Source: Actinomycetota bacterium (GTDB lineage Bacteria > Actinomycetota > Thermoleophilia > Solirubrobacterales > Solirubrobacteraceae). Taken from it: a stretch of DNA of 64,000 bases. The notes under the pieces are model-generated. The model saw only the letters and a program-made list of their open reading frames with translations, was not told the DNA's origin and did not search any database. The position numbers and the translations under genes are program-made. Positions 27,645 to 37,190 of this stretch are shown piece after piece. The stretch's first letter is position 1. Each line of letters opens with the position of its first letter. Location of the stretch: assembly GCA_018268595.1 (NCBI GenBank), contig JAFDWH010000021.1:62001-126000 (forward strand), written 5' to 3'.

Positions 27645-29153
27645 ATGTCAACTTCGACCGACCCCACGACCGACGCCAAGATCGTCGAGGGCTCCGACGG
27701 CCTTCTGCTCGAGATCGACGGCAAGATCGTCCCCAACTACGACGCGACGCTTCAGCCGTTCGAGGAAGGCGACGTCGTCACCGGCAATGTGGTCCGCATC
27801 GACAAGGACGAGGTCCTCGTCGACATCGGCTACAAGTCCGAGGGCGTCATCCCCGCCAACGAGCTGTCGATCCGCAAGTCCGTCGACCCGAAGGACGAGG
27901 TCGAGATGGGGGAGGAGGTCGACGCGCTCGTCCTCACCAAGGAGGACCAGGACGGCCGGCTGATCCTGTCGAAGAAGCGCGCGCGCTTCGAGAAGGCGTG
28001 GCGCCGCATCGAAGCGGCCGCCGAGTCGGGCGAGCCGGTCGACGGAACGGTCATCGAGGTCGTCAAGGGCGGTCTCATCATCGACCTCGGGGTGCGCGGC
28101 TTCCTGCCCGCCTCGCTCGTCGACATCCGCCGCGTGCCGAACCTCGACGAGTACCTCGCCCAGACGATCGAGTGCAGAGTCATCGAGCTCAACCGCTCGC
28201 GCAACAACGTCGTGCTGTCGCGCCGAGCGGTCCTGGAGGAGCAGCGCCGCGAGGACCGCGAGCGGATCCTCGACCGCCTGCAGCCGGGCATGATCGTGGA
28301 CGGCACGATCTCGAACATCGTCGACTTCGGCGCGTTCGTCGACCTCGACGGGATCGACGGCCTGATCCACATCTCCGAGTTGTCGTGGTCGCACGTCAAC
28401 CACCCGAGCGAGATCCTCGCGATCGGCAACACGGTCAACGTGAAGGTGCTCGACATCGACCGCGACCGCCAGCGCATCTCCCTGGGCCTCAAGCAGACGC
28501 AGGAGGACCCGTGGCAGCGCGTGGTCGACACGTACAACGTCGGCGACGAGCTCGAGGGCAAGGTCACGAAGGTCGTCACGTTCGGCGCGTTCGTCGAGAT
28601 CCTCGACGGCGTCGAGGGCCTCGTGCACATCTCCGAGCTGGCCCAGCACCACGTCGAGAACCCGCGCGAGATCATCCAGCCGGGCGACGAGGTGAAGGTG
28701 AAGATCCTCGAGATCGACTCGGATCGCCGCCGCCTGTCGCTGTCGATCAAGCGCGTCGAGGGCCAGATCCTGCCGCTGCGCCAGCCCGAGGCCGCGGGGG
28801 CCGAGCCGGCCGCCGAGGCGGACGGCGCGAGCCTCGACGACGTGCCGGAGCTGGGCCTCTCGGAGGACGTCTTCGCGGGCGAGTCCGCGCCGGCGGAGGA
28901 GCCGCAGGCCGAGGAGCCGCAGGCTGAGGCCGCCGCGGTGACGAGCGCCGAGGCCGAGCCGGCCGCCGAGGGCGAGCCTGAGGCCGAGCCGGCCGCCGAG
29001 CCCGAGGCCGAGGCTGAGGCACCCGCCGCGGACGAGGCCGAGGCTGAGGCACCCGCCGCGGACGAGGCCGAGGCCGAGCCCGAGGCGCCTGCCGCGGCCG
29101 CGGCCGAGCCCGAGGCCGAGGCGCCCGCCGAGGACCCGACGCCGCAGGCTTGA
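27645..29153 (+). CDS. rpsA: 30S ribosomal protein S1
   Basis: Four S1/OB repeats at about residues 38-105, 128-195, 212-282 and 298-370, typical of the shorter actinobacterial S1. GVRGFLPASLVD and FGAFVDLDGIDGLIHISEL are recognisable. Residues 380-502 are an acidic Ala/Glu/Pro tail that includes two exact copies of a 30-bp unit. The start is ATG 27645 (MSTSTDPT); TAACCT at 27603-27608 suggests a leader of about 30 nt. Its own mRNA lacks a strong Shine-Dalgarno. Confidence 0.96.
   Translation: MSTSTDPTTDAKIVEGSDGLLLEIDGKIVPNYDATLQPFEEGDVVTGNVVRIDKDEVLVDIGYKSEGVIPANELSIRKSVDPKDEVEMGEEVDALVLTKEDQDGRLILSKKRARFEKAWRRIEAAAESGEPVDGTVIEVVKGGLIIDLGVRGFLPASLVDIRRVPNLDEYLAQTIECRVIELNRSRNNVVLSRRAVLEEQRREDRERILDRLQPGMIVDGTISNIVDFGAFVDLDGIDGLIHISELSWSHVNHPSEILAIGNTVNVKVLDIDRDRQRISLGLKQTQEDPWQRVVDTYNVGDELEGKVTKVVTFGAFVEILDGVEGLVHISELAQHHVENPREIIQPGDEVKVKILEIDSDRRRLSLSIKRVEGQILPLRQPEAAGAEPAAEADGASLDDVPELGLSEDVFAGESAPAEEPQAEEPQAEAAAVTSAEAEPAAEGEPEAEPAAEPEAEAEAPAADEAEAEAPAADEAEAEPEAPAAAAAEPEAEAPAEDPTPQA
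29011..29070 (+). repeat. Two exact 30-bp tandem copies in the rpsA tail
   Basis: 29011-29040 and 29041-29070 are identical and encode the 10-residue unit EAEAPAADEA twice. It is probably slippage in a low-complexity acidic tail; copy number may vary between strains. Confidence 0.85.
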
Positions 29154-29157
29154 GCGT

Positions 29158-29766
29158 CTGAGCCGCGACCGCGAGCATCGCGTCCCGTTCGTCGGACTGA
29201 CCGGCGGCATCGCCGCCGGAAAGTCGACGGCGCTCGCGGCGCTCGCGCGGCTTGGCGCGGTGACGCTCTCGACCGACGCCGTCGTCCACGAGCTGTACGC
29301 CGACGACGAGGTCCGCGACCTCGTCGTCGCGCGCTGGGGGGAGGAGGTCGCGCCGGACGGCGTCGTGGAGCGCGCGGCCGTCGCGGCGCGCGCGTTCGCC
29401 GATCCCGCCGAGCGGGCGTGGCTGGAGGGCGTCCTGTGGCCGCGCGTCGGCGCGCGCGTACTGGCGTTCCGCGAGCGGGCGCAGGCGCTCGATCCGCCGC
29501 CGCCGGCCGCGGTGGTCGAGACGCCGCTGCTGTTCGAGGCCGGCATGGAGGGCGCCTACGACGCGACGATCGCGATCGTCGCGCCCGAGCAGGTGCGCGA
29601 GGAGCGCGCCGGCATGCGCGGGCACGCGGCCGTCGCCGAGCGGACCTCGCGCCAGCTCTCGCAAGAGGAGAAGGCCGCGCGCGCGACGTACGCGGTCGTC
29701 AACGACGGGAGCGTCGGGCAGCTCGAGGCGCGGCTGTCTGAGGTGCTTGCAAAGCTGAGACGGTGA
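29158..29766 (+). CDS. coaE: Dephospho-CoA kinase, non-standard start
   Basis: Last step of CoA synthesis. The P-loop is GLTGGIAAGKST (from about 29194), followed by STDAVVHELY and PLLFEAGME. The first standard in-frame start, GTG 29260, lies after the P-loop and cannot be used. Upstream, the frame is open but has no ATG, GTG or TTG before it runs under the rpsA tail. The best remaining start is CTG 29158 (LSRDREHRVPFVGLTGG), 5 nt after the rpsA stop. Translation may depend on rpsA coupling. Length is about 202 aa. GTGA overlap with the next gene. Confidence 0.88.
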   Translation: MSRDREHRVPFVGLTGGIAAGKSTALAALARLGAVTLSTDAVVHELYADDEVRDLVVARWGEEVAPDGVVERAAVAARAFADPAERAWLEGVLWPRVGARVLAFRERAQALDPPPPAAVVETPLLFEAGMEGAYDATIAIVAPEQVREERAGMRGHAAVAERTSRQLSQEEKAARATYAVVNDGSVGQLEARLSEVLAKLRR

Positions 29767-30410
29767 GCTCGCGAACGGCACGGGTCCAGGTCGCGCGGCG
29801 GCGCGCCAAGCGGGCGAGAGCCGCCCGCCGGCGCCGCCAGGCGCTGCTGCTGCTGGGCTTCGTCGCCGCGATCGCCCTGGGAGCGCTGCTGCTGCGCCCG
29901 CTGTTCACGAGCGCGGTGCACAACCTGACCGCGCTGCCGCTCCGTCACGAGCAGACGATCCGCAAGCAGGCGAGCGAGAAGCGGCTCGACCCGTCGCTGA
30001 TCGCGGCCGTCATCTACGCCGAGTCGAAGTTCAACGACTCGACCTCGTCGGCCGGCGCGCTCGGGCTGATGCAGCTGCTGCCGTCGACCGCGCACTTCAT
30101 CGCGCAGAGATCGGGCGGCACGGCGTTCACGACCGAGGACCTCTCGACGCCGGACATCAACATCGCCTACGGGAGCTGGTACCTGCGCTACCTGCTCGAC
30201 CGCTACGGCGGCGACGAGGTGCTGGCGCTCGCCGCCTACAACGGCGGGATGGGGAACGTCGACAGATGGGTCGCCGACGCGCGCTCGCGCGGCCAGCGGC
30301 TCGCCGTGTCCGACATCCCGTTCCCCGAGACGCAGGCGTACGTGCAGCGGGTGCTCGACGCGCGGCGCGAGTACCGCCGCACGTACGCCCACGAGCTGGG
30401 ACTGCGCTGA
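29763..30410 (+). CDS. Membrane-anchored soluble lytic transglycosylase
   Basis: Cleaves peptidoglycan glycan strands. A basic N-terminus ([15 protein letters not shown]) and one TM segment (about 27-48) precede the SLT domain. That domain has the catalytic Glu in AAVIYAESKFN, GALGLMQLLPSTA, and ALAAYNGGMGNVDRW. Length is 215 aa. GTG 29763 overlaps the coaE stop. It resembles Slt70 C-terminal domains without the superhelical part. Confidence 0.92.
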   Translation: MSSRTARVQVARRRAKRARAARRRRQALLLLGFVAAIALGALLLRPLFTSAVHNLTALPLRHEQTIRKQASEKRLDPSLIAAVIYAESKFNDSTSSAGALGLMQLLPSTAHFIAQRSGGTAFTTEDLSTPDINIAYGSWYLRYLLDRYGGDEVLALAAYNGGMGNVDRWVADARSRGQRLAVSDIPFPETQAYVQRVLDARREYRRTYAHELGLR

Positions 30411-30414
30411 CGCC

Positions 30415-30813
30415 TCAGTTGTTGAGCGCCACCGGGTCCGGCGCGCCGAGGTGGGAGCCGGCCGGCGGCTCGTAGACGGCGCCGGGCTTCGCGCCCAGCA
30501 CGAGCAGGCGGATGCCCGCCGGCCCCGGCAGGACCTTGCGGTCGACGCCGGCGGCGACGCGCACGGCGTGGTCGCCGTCGAGCGGGTGGCGCTCGCCTGC
30601 GATCTCGATCTCACCCCCGCCGCGCAGCGCGAGGAAGACCTCCTCCTGCCCGTCTCTCGCATGGTCGTGCGTCGGGTAGTGCTCGAAGTTCGGCGGCATG
30701 TCGATGATCGCCATCCCGAACGAGGTGACGCCGAGCTCCGCTCGCACCCGCTTGAACGCGCCGCCGTACGCGCCCTCCATGTCGTCGATGCGCTTGACCG
30801 TGAAGTCCGCCAT
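30415..30813 (-). CDS. Cupin-domain protein
   Basis: 132-aa single-domain beta-barrel. Metal-binding cupin motif 1 is spread over HYPTHDHARDGQEEVFLALRG (His and Glu residues), and motif 2 over LDGDHAVRVAAG. ATG 30813 is behind a weak GGGAGG. No enzyme assignment is possible from the sequence. Upstream (30814-30891) is a short intergenic stretch where I see nothing further. Confidence 0.8.
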   Translation of the reverse strand: MADFTVKRIDDMEGAYGGAFKRVRAELGVTSFGMAIIDMPPNFEHYPTHDHARDGQEEVFLALRGGGEIEIAGERHPLDGDHAVRVAAGVDRKVLPGPAGIRLLVLGAKPGAVYEPPAGSHLGAPDPVALNN

Positions 30814-30891
30814 GAGCTGCCTCCCGCACGTCGAGGTGTGTGTGAGCGCTCAAACGTACAGGCTGTATGTCGAGAACGCGCCGGTTGTCGG

Positions 30892-31419
30892 TCAATAGCC
30901 GCTGGGGCTGCCTCCTCCGCTCGCCTGGGTCGTGATCGCGCTGCCGTTCGTGCCGACGACGTACCACAGGGCTCCGAACGCGTTGACGCCCTGCCCGTTC
31001 GTGTCGCCGGCCGCGCTGTCGCCGGCGTAGTAGTAGAGCGGGTGCCCGGCGTAGGTCACCTGCGTCGTGCCGTCGCCGCGCTTCGTGACGCCGAGCTTCG
31101 CGGCCGCCGCGCCGCCCGACGCCTGCGGCGTGCCGTGCGTCGTGACGGCCGGCCAGCCGGCGATGCAGGCGCCGCTGCACGTGCTCGTCGGGCCTCTGTC
31201 TCTCTGGAACAGGTAGACCGTTCTGCCCTGGGCGTCCACGAGGATCGTGCCGAGCCCGCTGCTGGAGGCGGTCTTGACGGTCAGGGCGCCGCCGCTCTGC
31301 TGGTGCATGGCGGTGCCGCCGGTGGTCGTGCTGCCGGACGAGCCGGAGCCGCAGCCGGCGGCGATCGGCGCGGCCAGCACGGCGAGGACGACGGCGAGCG
31401 CGGGGGTGCGCATGGTCAT
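30892..31419 (-). CDS. Secreted-repeat lipoprotein, copy 1
   Basis: Lipoprotein with signal peptide and lipobox (PIAAGC), then two copies of the secreted repeat of unknown function (lipoprotein_15/PF03640 type). Repeat 1 contains LGTILVDAQGRTVYLFQRD and a CSGAC pair; repeat 2 contains VTYAGHPLYYYAGD and GDTNGQG. ATG 31419 has an ideal Shine-Dalgarno (AAGGAGGT, 7-nt spacing), unusual in this window. Length is 175 aa. Paralogous to the next gene upstream on the same strand; probably surface-exposed, function unknown. Confidence 0.85.
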   Translation of the reverse strand: MTMRTPALAVVLAVLAAPIAAGCGSGSSGSTTTGGTAMHQQSGGALTVKTASSSGLGTILVDAQGRTVYLFQRDRGPTSTCSGACIAGWPAVTTHGTPQASGGAAAAKLGVTKRGDGTTQVTYAGHPLYYYAGDSAAGDTNGQGVNAFGALWYVVGTNGSAITTQASGGGSPSGY

Positions 31420-31497
31420 CGGGGGGACCTCCTTCTTCGATGCCGTCACCACCTCAGGACGCCGCTCGCAGCCCGGTCCTTCCCGCGATCCGGTAGG

Positions 31498-31528
31498 CGC
31501 GCGGCGGCTTCCCCAAAGCCGCCGCGCG
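31498..31528. terminator. Strong hairpin after lipoprotein copy 2
   Basis: CGCGCGGCGGCTT (31498-31510), loop CCCCA, AAGCCGCCGCGCG (31516-31528): a perfect 13-bp stem just beyond the stop of the gene at 31536-32078. No U-run follows on the minus strand, as is usual in this GC range. Confidence 0.65.
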
Positions 31529-31535
31529 GACCCGG

Positions 31536-32078
31536 TCAGCTCTTGCCCTTGCTCGCGTGCCCCTCGAGCTTCTTGCCGTTCGACCCGAGCGCGTACCACT
31601 CGGCGCCGAAGGCGGCGACGCCCTGGCCGTAGGCGTCGCCGGCGTCTCTGTCCTTAACGAAGTAATAGAGCGGGTGGCCGCCGTAGACGACCTGCATCGT
31701 GCCGTCGCTGCGCTTGCTCGTCGTCAGGAGCGACGCCTGCACGCCGCCGCCGGCCTTCGGCGCGCCGCCGGTCGTGACCGGCGGCCAGGCGCTCGCGCAC
31801 GCGCCGCTGCACGTGCTCGTCGTGCCCGTGTCCTTCTCGAACAGGTAGACGGTCTTGCCCTCGCCGTCGGCGAGGATCGTGCCGAGCTTGCTTCTCTTCG
31901 CCTTGATCGTCTCCGGGCCGCCCGCGTCGCTGCTCATGGTCGTGGTCGGCGTGGTCGCCGGCGTGCTCGCGGCGGCGCTGGTCGATGCGCTGCTCTTGCT
32001 CTTGCTCGAGCCGCAGCCGGCCAGCAACGGCACGGCGATCAGCGCGGCGACGACGTACGCGAATGCGCGGTTTGTCAC
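31536..32078 (-). CDS. Secreted-repeat lipoprotein, copy 2
   Basis: Paralogue of the gene at 30892. Lipobox PLLAGC is followed by a Ser/Thr/Ala-rich linker, then the same two repeats ([19 protein letters not shown] with CSGAC, and [14 protein letters not shown] with GDAYGQG). GTG 32078 ([10 protein letters not shown]) is chosen because GAGAGGAG lies 4-5 nt upstream; a longer frame to 32114 exists. Length is 180 aa. The two copies have separate ribosome sites, and a hairpin lies between them, so they are probably separate transcripts. Confidence 0.85.
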   Translation of the reverse strand: MTNRAFAYVVAALIAVPLLAGCGSSKSKSSASTSAAASTPATTPTTTMSSDAGGPETIKAKRSKLGTILADGEGKTVYLFEKDTGTTSTCSGACASAWPPVTTGGAPKAGGGVQASLLTTSKRSDGTMQVVYGGHPLYYFVKDRDAGDAYGQGVAAFGAEWYALGSNGKKLEGHASKGKS

Positions 32079-32194
32079 GGGGCTCCTCTCAGTCGCTTGC
32101 GGAACTGACGTCACAGGGCAAGACGCTCTCGGTCGCCGAACCTTCCCGGCGGCGCCGGCCGCGTCGACCGCGGCCGCTACCCTCGAACGCGCAG

Positions 32195-34234
32195 ATGCGC
32201 CCGTTCCAGCTCGACGCCGCCTACGCGCCCACCGCCGACCAGCCGGCAGCGATCGCCTCGCTCGCCGAGGGGATCGAGGCCGGCGAGCGCGCGATGACGC
32301 TGCTCGGCGCGACCGGCACCGGCAAGACGATGACGATGGCGGCGACGATCGAGGCGGTCCAGCGGCCGGCGCTCGTGATCGCGCACAACAAGACGCTCGC
32401 GGCGCAGCTCTGCAACGAGTTCCGCACGTACTTCCCGAGCAACGCGGTCGAGTACTTCGTCTCCTACTACGACTACTACCAGCCCGAGGCGTACGTCCCC
32501 AGCCGCGACCTCTACATCGAGAAGGACTCGGCGATCAACCAGGAGATCGAGCGCCTGCGCCACGCCGCCACCGCGGCGCTGTTCGCGCGGCGCGACGTGA
32601 TCGTCGTGGCGTCGGTGTCGAGCATCTACGGCCTCGGCTCGCCGGAGACGTACGACCGCAACGTCGTGATCCTCAAGCGCGGCGAGTTCGTCGACCGCGA
32701 CGCGCTGCTGCGCAAGCTCGTCTCGATCCAGTACACGCGCAACGACATCCTCCAGCGCGGCACCTTCCGCGTGCGCGGCGAGACGCTGGAGGTGTTCCCG
32801 GCGTACGCGGAGTCGGCCTACCGCGTGACGCTGTTCGGCGACGAGATCGAGGAGATCCAGCACTTCGACCCGCTGACCGGGGAGGTCTTGGAGGAGGAGG
32901 TCGAGCACGTCGGCGTGTGGCCCGCGACGCACTACAACGTCGAGGAGGGGCGGATCGAGAACGCCGTGCAGGAGATCGGCCGCGAGCTGAACGAGCGCTG
33001 CGCCGAGCTGGAGAGAGCCGGCAAGCTGCTGGAGTCGCACCGCCTGCGCCAGCGCACGCAGTACGACATGGAGATGCTGCGGGAGATGGGGTTCTGCTCG
33101 GGCATCGAGAACTACTCGCGCATCCTCGACGGGCGCAAGGCGGGCGAGCGGCCCTACTGCCTGATCGACTACTTCCCCGAGGACTTCGTCTGCTTCATCG
33201 ACGAGTCGCATCAGACGATCCCGCAGATCGGCGGCATGTACGAGGGCGACCGCTCGCGCAAGCAGACGCTCGTCGACTACGGCTTCCGGCTGCCGAGCGC
33301 GATGGACAACCGCCCGCAGAGATTCGACGAGTTCCTCTCGATCACGCCCCAGCTCGTGCTGGTGAGCGCGACGCCGGGCGAGTGGGAGCGCACCCACTCG
33401 CCGCGGATCGTCCAGCAGATCGTGCGGCCGACCGGGATCGTCGACCCCGAGATCGACGTGCGCGAGACGAGAAACCAGATCGACGACCTGATGAACGAGA
33501 TCCGCGCGCGGGTCGAGCGCGACGAGCGGACGCTGGTCACGACGTTGACGAAGAAGATGAGCGAGGACCTGACCGGCTACCTGCTGGAGATGGGCTTCAA
33601 GGTCCGCTACCTGCACTCCGAGGTCGACACGCTCGAGCGCATCCAGATCATCCGCGAGCTGCGGCTCGGCGACTACGATGTGCTGGTCGGGGTGAACCTG
33701 CTGCGCGAGGGGCTCGACCTGCCGGAGGTGTCGCTGGTCGCGATCCTCGACGCCGACAAGGAGGGCTTCCTGCGCGGGGAGACGTCGCTGATCCAGACGA
33801 TCGGCCGTGCCGCCCGCAACGTCGGCGGAAAGGTCTTGATGTACGCCGACAGAGAGACGCGCGCGATGCGCGCGGCGATCGAGGAGACCGACCGCCGCCG
33901 CGCGATCCAGGTCGCCTACAACGAGCAGCACGGCATCACGCCGGAGTCGATCGTCAAGGGGATCTCCGACATCGCGGAGTTCCTGCAGGCGGAGTCGAAG
34001 GTGCCGAAGGGTCGCAGACGGCGGATGAAGATCGACGCCGGCAGAACGCTGCAGCCGGCCGAGATCGAGAAGGCGATCGTCGAGTGTGAGGAGGAGATGC
34101 TCGCGGCGGCCGAGGAGCTGCGCTTCGAGTACGCCGCCAAGCTGCGCGACGAGATCAAGTCGCTGCGGCGCGAGCTGGACATCGCGCTGGCGGAGGCGAA
34201 CCGGGGCACCGTTCCCGTCCCGCCGGCGTCGTAG
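32195..34234 (+). CDS. uvrB: UvrABC system protein B
   Basis: Damage-verification helicase of nucleotide excision repair. Walker A is GATGTGKT (the family usually has GSGKT). The beta-hairpin region [15 protein letters not shown] is intact. Helicase motifs include FIDESHQT and [20 protein letters not shown]. The C-terminal UvrC-binding coiled coil is [25 protein letters not shown]. Length is 679 aa. ATG 32195 follows TACCCT (32178-32183) by 11 nt. No GAAC-N4-GTTC SOS box is seen here, unlike uvrA. Confidence 0.97.
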   Translation: MRPFQLDAAYAPTADQPAAIASLAEGIEAGERAMTLLGATGTGKTMTMAATIEAVQRPALVIAHNKTLAAQLCNEFRTYFPSNAVEYFVSYYDYYQPEAYVPSRDLYIEKDSAINQEIERLRHAATAALFARRDVIVVASVSSIYGLGSPETYDRNVVILKRGEFVDRDALLRKLVSIQYTRNDILQRGTFRVRGETLEVFPAYAESAYRVTLFGDEIEEIQHFDPLTGEVLEEEVEHVGVWPATHYNVEEGRIENAVQEIGRELNERCAELERAGKLLESHRLRQRTQYDMEMLREMGFCSGIENYSRILDGRKAGERPYCLIDYFPEDFVCFIDESHQTIPQIGGMYEGDRSRKQTLVDYGFRLPSAMDNRPQRFDEFLSITPQLVLVSATPGEWERTHSPRIVQQIVRPTGIVDPEIDVRETRNQIDDLMNEIRARVERDERTLVTTLTKKMSEDLTGYLLEMGFKVRYLHSEVDTLERIQIIRELRLGDYDVLVGVNLLREGLDLPEVSLVAILDADKEGFLRGETSLIQTIGRAARNVGGKVLMYADRETRAMRAAIEETDRRRAIQVAYNEQHGITPESIVKGISDIAEFLQAESKVPKGRRRRMKIDAGRTLQPAEIEKAIVECEEEMLAAAEELRFEYAAKLRDEIKSLRRELDIALAEANRGTVPVPPAS

Positions 34235-34244
34235 CCTGCCGCGC

Positions 34245-35063
34245 GTGGCCGGGCACCCCGACGCCGAGGCGATCCTGCGCTGGTACGCGGCCGTGCGGCG
34301 GGACCTGCCGTGGCGGCGCACGAGCGATCCGTACCGGATCCTCGTGAGCGAGGTGATGCTGCAGCAGACGCAGGTCGCGCGGGTCGTGCCGTACTACGAG
34401 GCGTGGCTGGAGCGGTTCCCGTCCGCGGGTGCGCTGGCGGTCGCGCCGGCGGCGGAGGTGCTGCGGATGTGGAGCGGGCTCGGCTACAACCGCCGCGCGC
34501 TGGCGTTGCAGGCGGCGTGCGGCGTGGTGGCGCGCGACGGCTGGCCGCAGACGGTCGAAGGGCTGATGGCGCTGCCGGGCGTCGGGCCGTACACGGCGGC
34601 GGCGGTCGCGTCGTTCGCGTTCGGCGTGCAGGCGGCGGCGGTCGACACGAACGTGCGGCGCGTGATCGAGCGGCTCGACCGGCGGGCGCGGCGGCCACCG
34701 GAGCTGGCGCGGCGGGCGGACGCGCTCGTCCCGGCGGGACGGGCGGCCGACTGGAACCAGGCGCTGATGGAGCTGGGCGCGACCGTCTGCACGGCGCGCG
34801 CGCCCGCGTGCGAGGCGTGCCCGGCCGCGTCGTGCCGCTCGCAGGGGCGGCCGCAGCTCGCGCCGACCGCGCGGCGCGGCGCGGCGGACCGCGTGCGCTT
34901 CGAGGAGACCGACCGCTACGTGCGCGGCCGCGTCGTCGCGGCGCTGGTGGCCGGCGCCGCGCTGCCGGACGGCTTCGCGCCGGAGCGGCTGGAGCGCGCG
35001 CTGGCGGGGCTGGAGCGTGACGGGCTCGTCGTCCGCGAAGCCGGCGCCGTGCGCCTGCCGTAG
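34245..35063 (+). CDS. mutY: A/G-specific adenine glycosylase
   Basis: Removes adenine opposite 8-oxoguanine. Catalytic Glu is in VSEVMLQQTQVARV, the helix-hairpin-helix is LPGVGPYTAAAVASF, and the catalytic Asp is in AVDTNVRRVIERL. The [4Fe-4S] ligands CTARAPACEACPAASC have spacing 6-2-4, one residue shorter than the usual last gap. The C-terminal NUDIX-like domain is missing and replaced by a short winged-helix-like tail, so the protein is only 272 aa. GTG 34245 follows TAGCCT (34232-34237), which begins at the uvrB stop. Confidence 0.9.
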   Translation: MAGHPDAEAILRWYAAVRRDLPWRRTSDPYRILVSEVMLQQTQVARVVPYYEAWLERFPSAGALAVAPAAEVLRMWSGLGYNRRALALQAACGVVARDGWPQTVEGLMALPGVGPYTAAAVASFAFGVQAAAVDTNVRRVIERLDRRARRPPELARRADALVPAGRAADWNQALMELGATVCTARAPACEACPAASCRSQGRPQLAPTARRGAADRVRFEETDRYVRGRVVAALVAGAALPDGFAPERLERALAGLERDGLVVREAGAVRLP

Positions 35064-35080
35064 CGCTAACCTCGCCGGCA

Positions 35081-35614
35081 GTGTCGCTGGACCGACGAGC
35101 GATCGAGAAGCGCGACTTCCCCGCGCGCATGCGCGGCTACGACCGCGCCGCGGTCGACGCGCACCTGCGCTGGGTCGCCGACGAGCTGGAGGCGCGGATC
35201 GGTTCGAGCGCCGACGCGACGGCCGAGCAGGTGCGCGCCGTGCTGGAGGCGGCCGAGCGCAGTGCGGCCGAGCTCGTCGCGCGCGCCGAGGCCGAGGCGC
35301 AGCGGATCGGCAGCGCCGCCGCACGCGCCGGCGACGCCTCGACCGCGCGCGTGACGGAGGCCGCGAGCGGCGCGCTGGAGCGGATCGAGGCGCTGCGCGG
35401 CGAGCTGACGACGCTGCTGGCGGCGCTCGCTCCCGAGCAGGCCGGACGGCCCGCCGTCGCCGCCGACGCCGTCGGCGCCCGCCTCGTCGCGCTCGACCTC
35501 GCGCTCAGCGGCACGCCGCGCGAGCAGGCCGACCGGGTCCTCGCCGAGCAGTTCGCGCTCGGCGACGAGCGCGCCGGCCTGCTCGACGACGTGTACGCCG
35601 CCGCCGGCCGCTGA
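35081..35614 (+). CDS. DivIVA-domain coiled-coil protein
   Basis: The N-terminus carries a DivIVA-type motif (IEKRDFPARMRGYDRAAVDAHL). An Ala/Glu/Arg-rich coiled coil to about residue 130 follows, then a short C-terminal region. Such proteins mark curved membrane or septum; a role in septation or polarity is inferred. Length is 177 aa, shorter than Wag31-type DivIVA. GTG 35081 follows TAACCT (35067-35072) by 8 nt. Confidence 0.78.
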   Translation: MSLDRRAIEKRDFPARMRGYDRAAVDAHLRWVADELEARIGSSADATAEQVRAVLEAAERSAAELVARAEAEAQRIGSAAARAGDASTARVTEAASGALERIEALRGELTTLLAALAPEQAGRPAVAADAVGARLVALDLALSGTPREQADRVLAEQFALGDERAGLLDDVYAAAGR

Positions 35615-35657
35615 CGCACGCGGACGCCGCGCCGCCGCCGGCGCTACCGTGCGGCGC

Positions 35658-37184
35658 GTGCCGACCCGCGTCCGCGAGCCCGCGACCACGCCGCGCGAGG
35701 CCGCGGCCCGCACGCCCCGGCTCGCGCTCGCCGCGATCCTCGCGCTCGCCGCGCTGCTGCGCTTCGCGACCCTGCGCACGCAGAGCATCTGGTTCGACGA
35801 GGCCGCCACGTGGGACCTCGTGCGCCGCCCGTTCGGCGAGATGCTGCGGCGGATCCCCGACGGCGAGAGCAACCCGCCGCTGTTCTACGTCCTGGAGTGG
35901 ATCTGGACGCGCGTCTTCGGCGACGGCGAGGCGGGCCTGCGCTCGCTGCCGGCGCTCGCCGGCCTGCTGACGGTGCCGGTCGCCTATGGGATCGCACGGC
36001 ACGCGGCGAGCGCGCTGCCGCGGCGGGCGACGTGGGCCGGCCTCGCCGCTGCCGCCCTCGTCGCCGTCGACCCGCTGCTCGTGTGGTTCTCGCAGGAGGC
36101 GCGCAGCTACGCGCTCGCGACGCTGCTGAGCGCGCTCGCGCTGCTGCTGCTCCAACGCGCGCAGGACGACCGCCGCGGCCGTCTGCTCGCCGGCTGGGCG
36201 GTCGTGTCCGCGCTCGCGCTCGCGACGCACTACTTCACCGCGTTCGTCTTGGCGCCCCAGGCGCTGTGGCTGCTGTGGCGGCACCCGCGCCGGCGGGCGG
36301 CGGCGTGCGCGGTCGGCGCGGTCGCGGCCGCCGGCCTGGCGCTGCTGCCGCTGCTGCTGGCGCAGGCGGGGAATCCGTACGACATCGCCGGCACGTCGCT
36401 CGCGCTGCGGCTCGCGCAGCTGCCGAAGCAGTTCCTGCTCGGCTATCGCGGGCCGCTCGCGCTGCCGTTCGGGCTGGCGACGGCGCTCGTCGTAAGCGCG
36501 GGCGCGTGGCTGCTGCTGCGTCGCACGCCGCGCCCGGCGCGTGAGCGGGCGCTGTCGCTGGCGGCGGTCGGCGCGGTCGGCGTCGCGCTGCCGCTGCTCG
36601 CGGCGCTCGCCGGCGCCGACTACCTCAACACCCGCAACCTGTTGCCGGCACTCGTCCCGCTGCTGGCGGCGCTCGCGGTCGGCTACGGTGCGAGCGACGC
36701 GCCGCGGCTCGGCCTCGCGCTGCTCGCCGCGCAGTGCGCGATCTCGCTCGCGATCGTGGTCGGCGTCTTGGCCGACGCGCAGTACCAGCGGCAGGACTGG
36801 CGCGGACTCGCACGCGCGCTGGGCGCCGGCGACGGCCCGCGCGCGCTCGTGATCGCGCCTGCCAACGGCGAGCTGGCGCTGCGCTACTACCTGCCGGGCC
36901 TGCGCACGCTCGCCCCGCGGGGCGCCGCCGTTCGCGAGGTCGACGTCGTGACCGTCGCCGGCGCGCGCGACCCGGGAAAGGCGCCCGAGATCCCACAGCC
37001 GACGGCGGCTGCGCTGGCCGTCCCGGGCTTCGCGCCGGCGGGGGCGCGCACGACGAAGACGTTCGCGCTGCTGCGCTTCCGCGCGACCGGCGGCGCGGCC
37101 GTCCCGGTGACGCCGGATCCGTTGGCGGCGCTGCGCTTCGGTGCGCGCCTGCCGTCGGTCGACGTGCTGCCCGCCGGCCGCTGA
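35658..37184 (+). CDS. Membrane glycosyltransferase, GT39/ArnT-like
   Basis: Integral membrane sugar transferase using polyprenyl-phosphate sugars. The hallmark acidic pair follows TM1 (SIWFDEAATWDLV), and about ten TM helices occupy residues 20-375. A soluble C-terminal domain (about 385-508) follows. I place the start at GTG 35658, because GTG 35649 overlaps TACCGT (35645-35650); this gives 508 aa. The acceptor is unknown. Convergent with the MBL gene, 6 nt apart. Confidence 0.82.
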   Translation: MPTRVREPATTPREAAARTPRLALAAILALAALLRFATLRTQSIWFDEAATWDLVRRPFGEMLRRIPDGESNPPLFYVLEWIWTRVFGDGEAGLRSLPALAGLLTVPVAYGIARHAASALPRRATWAGLAAAALVAVDPLLVWFSQEARSYALATLLSALALLLLQRAQDDRRGRLLAGWAVVSALALATHYFTAFVLAPQALWLLWRHPRRRAAACAVGAVAAAGLALLPLLLAQAGNPYDIAGTSLALRLAQLPKQFLLGYRGPLALPFGLATALVVSAGAWLLLRRTPRPARERALSLAAVGAVGVALPLLAALAGADYLNTRNLLPALVPLLAALAVGYGASDAPRLGLALLAAQCAISLAIVVGVLADAQYQRQDWRGLARALGAGDGPRALVIAPANGELALRYYLPGLRTLAPRGAAVREVDVVTVAGARDPGKAPEIPQPTAAALAVPGFAPAGARTTKTFALLRFRATGGAAVPVTPDPLAALRFGARLPSVDVLPAGR

Positions 37185-37190
37185 GGCCGC

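Noticed and set aside
29011-29070. Mobile repeat in rpsA
   Set aside because: Two simple tandem copies in an acidic low-complexity tail, with no copies elsewhere; replication slippage is enough.
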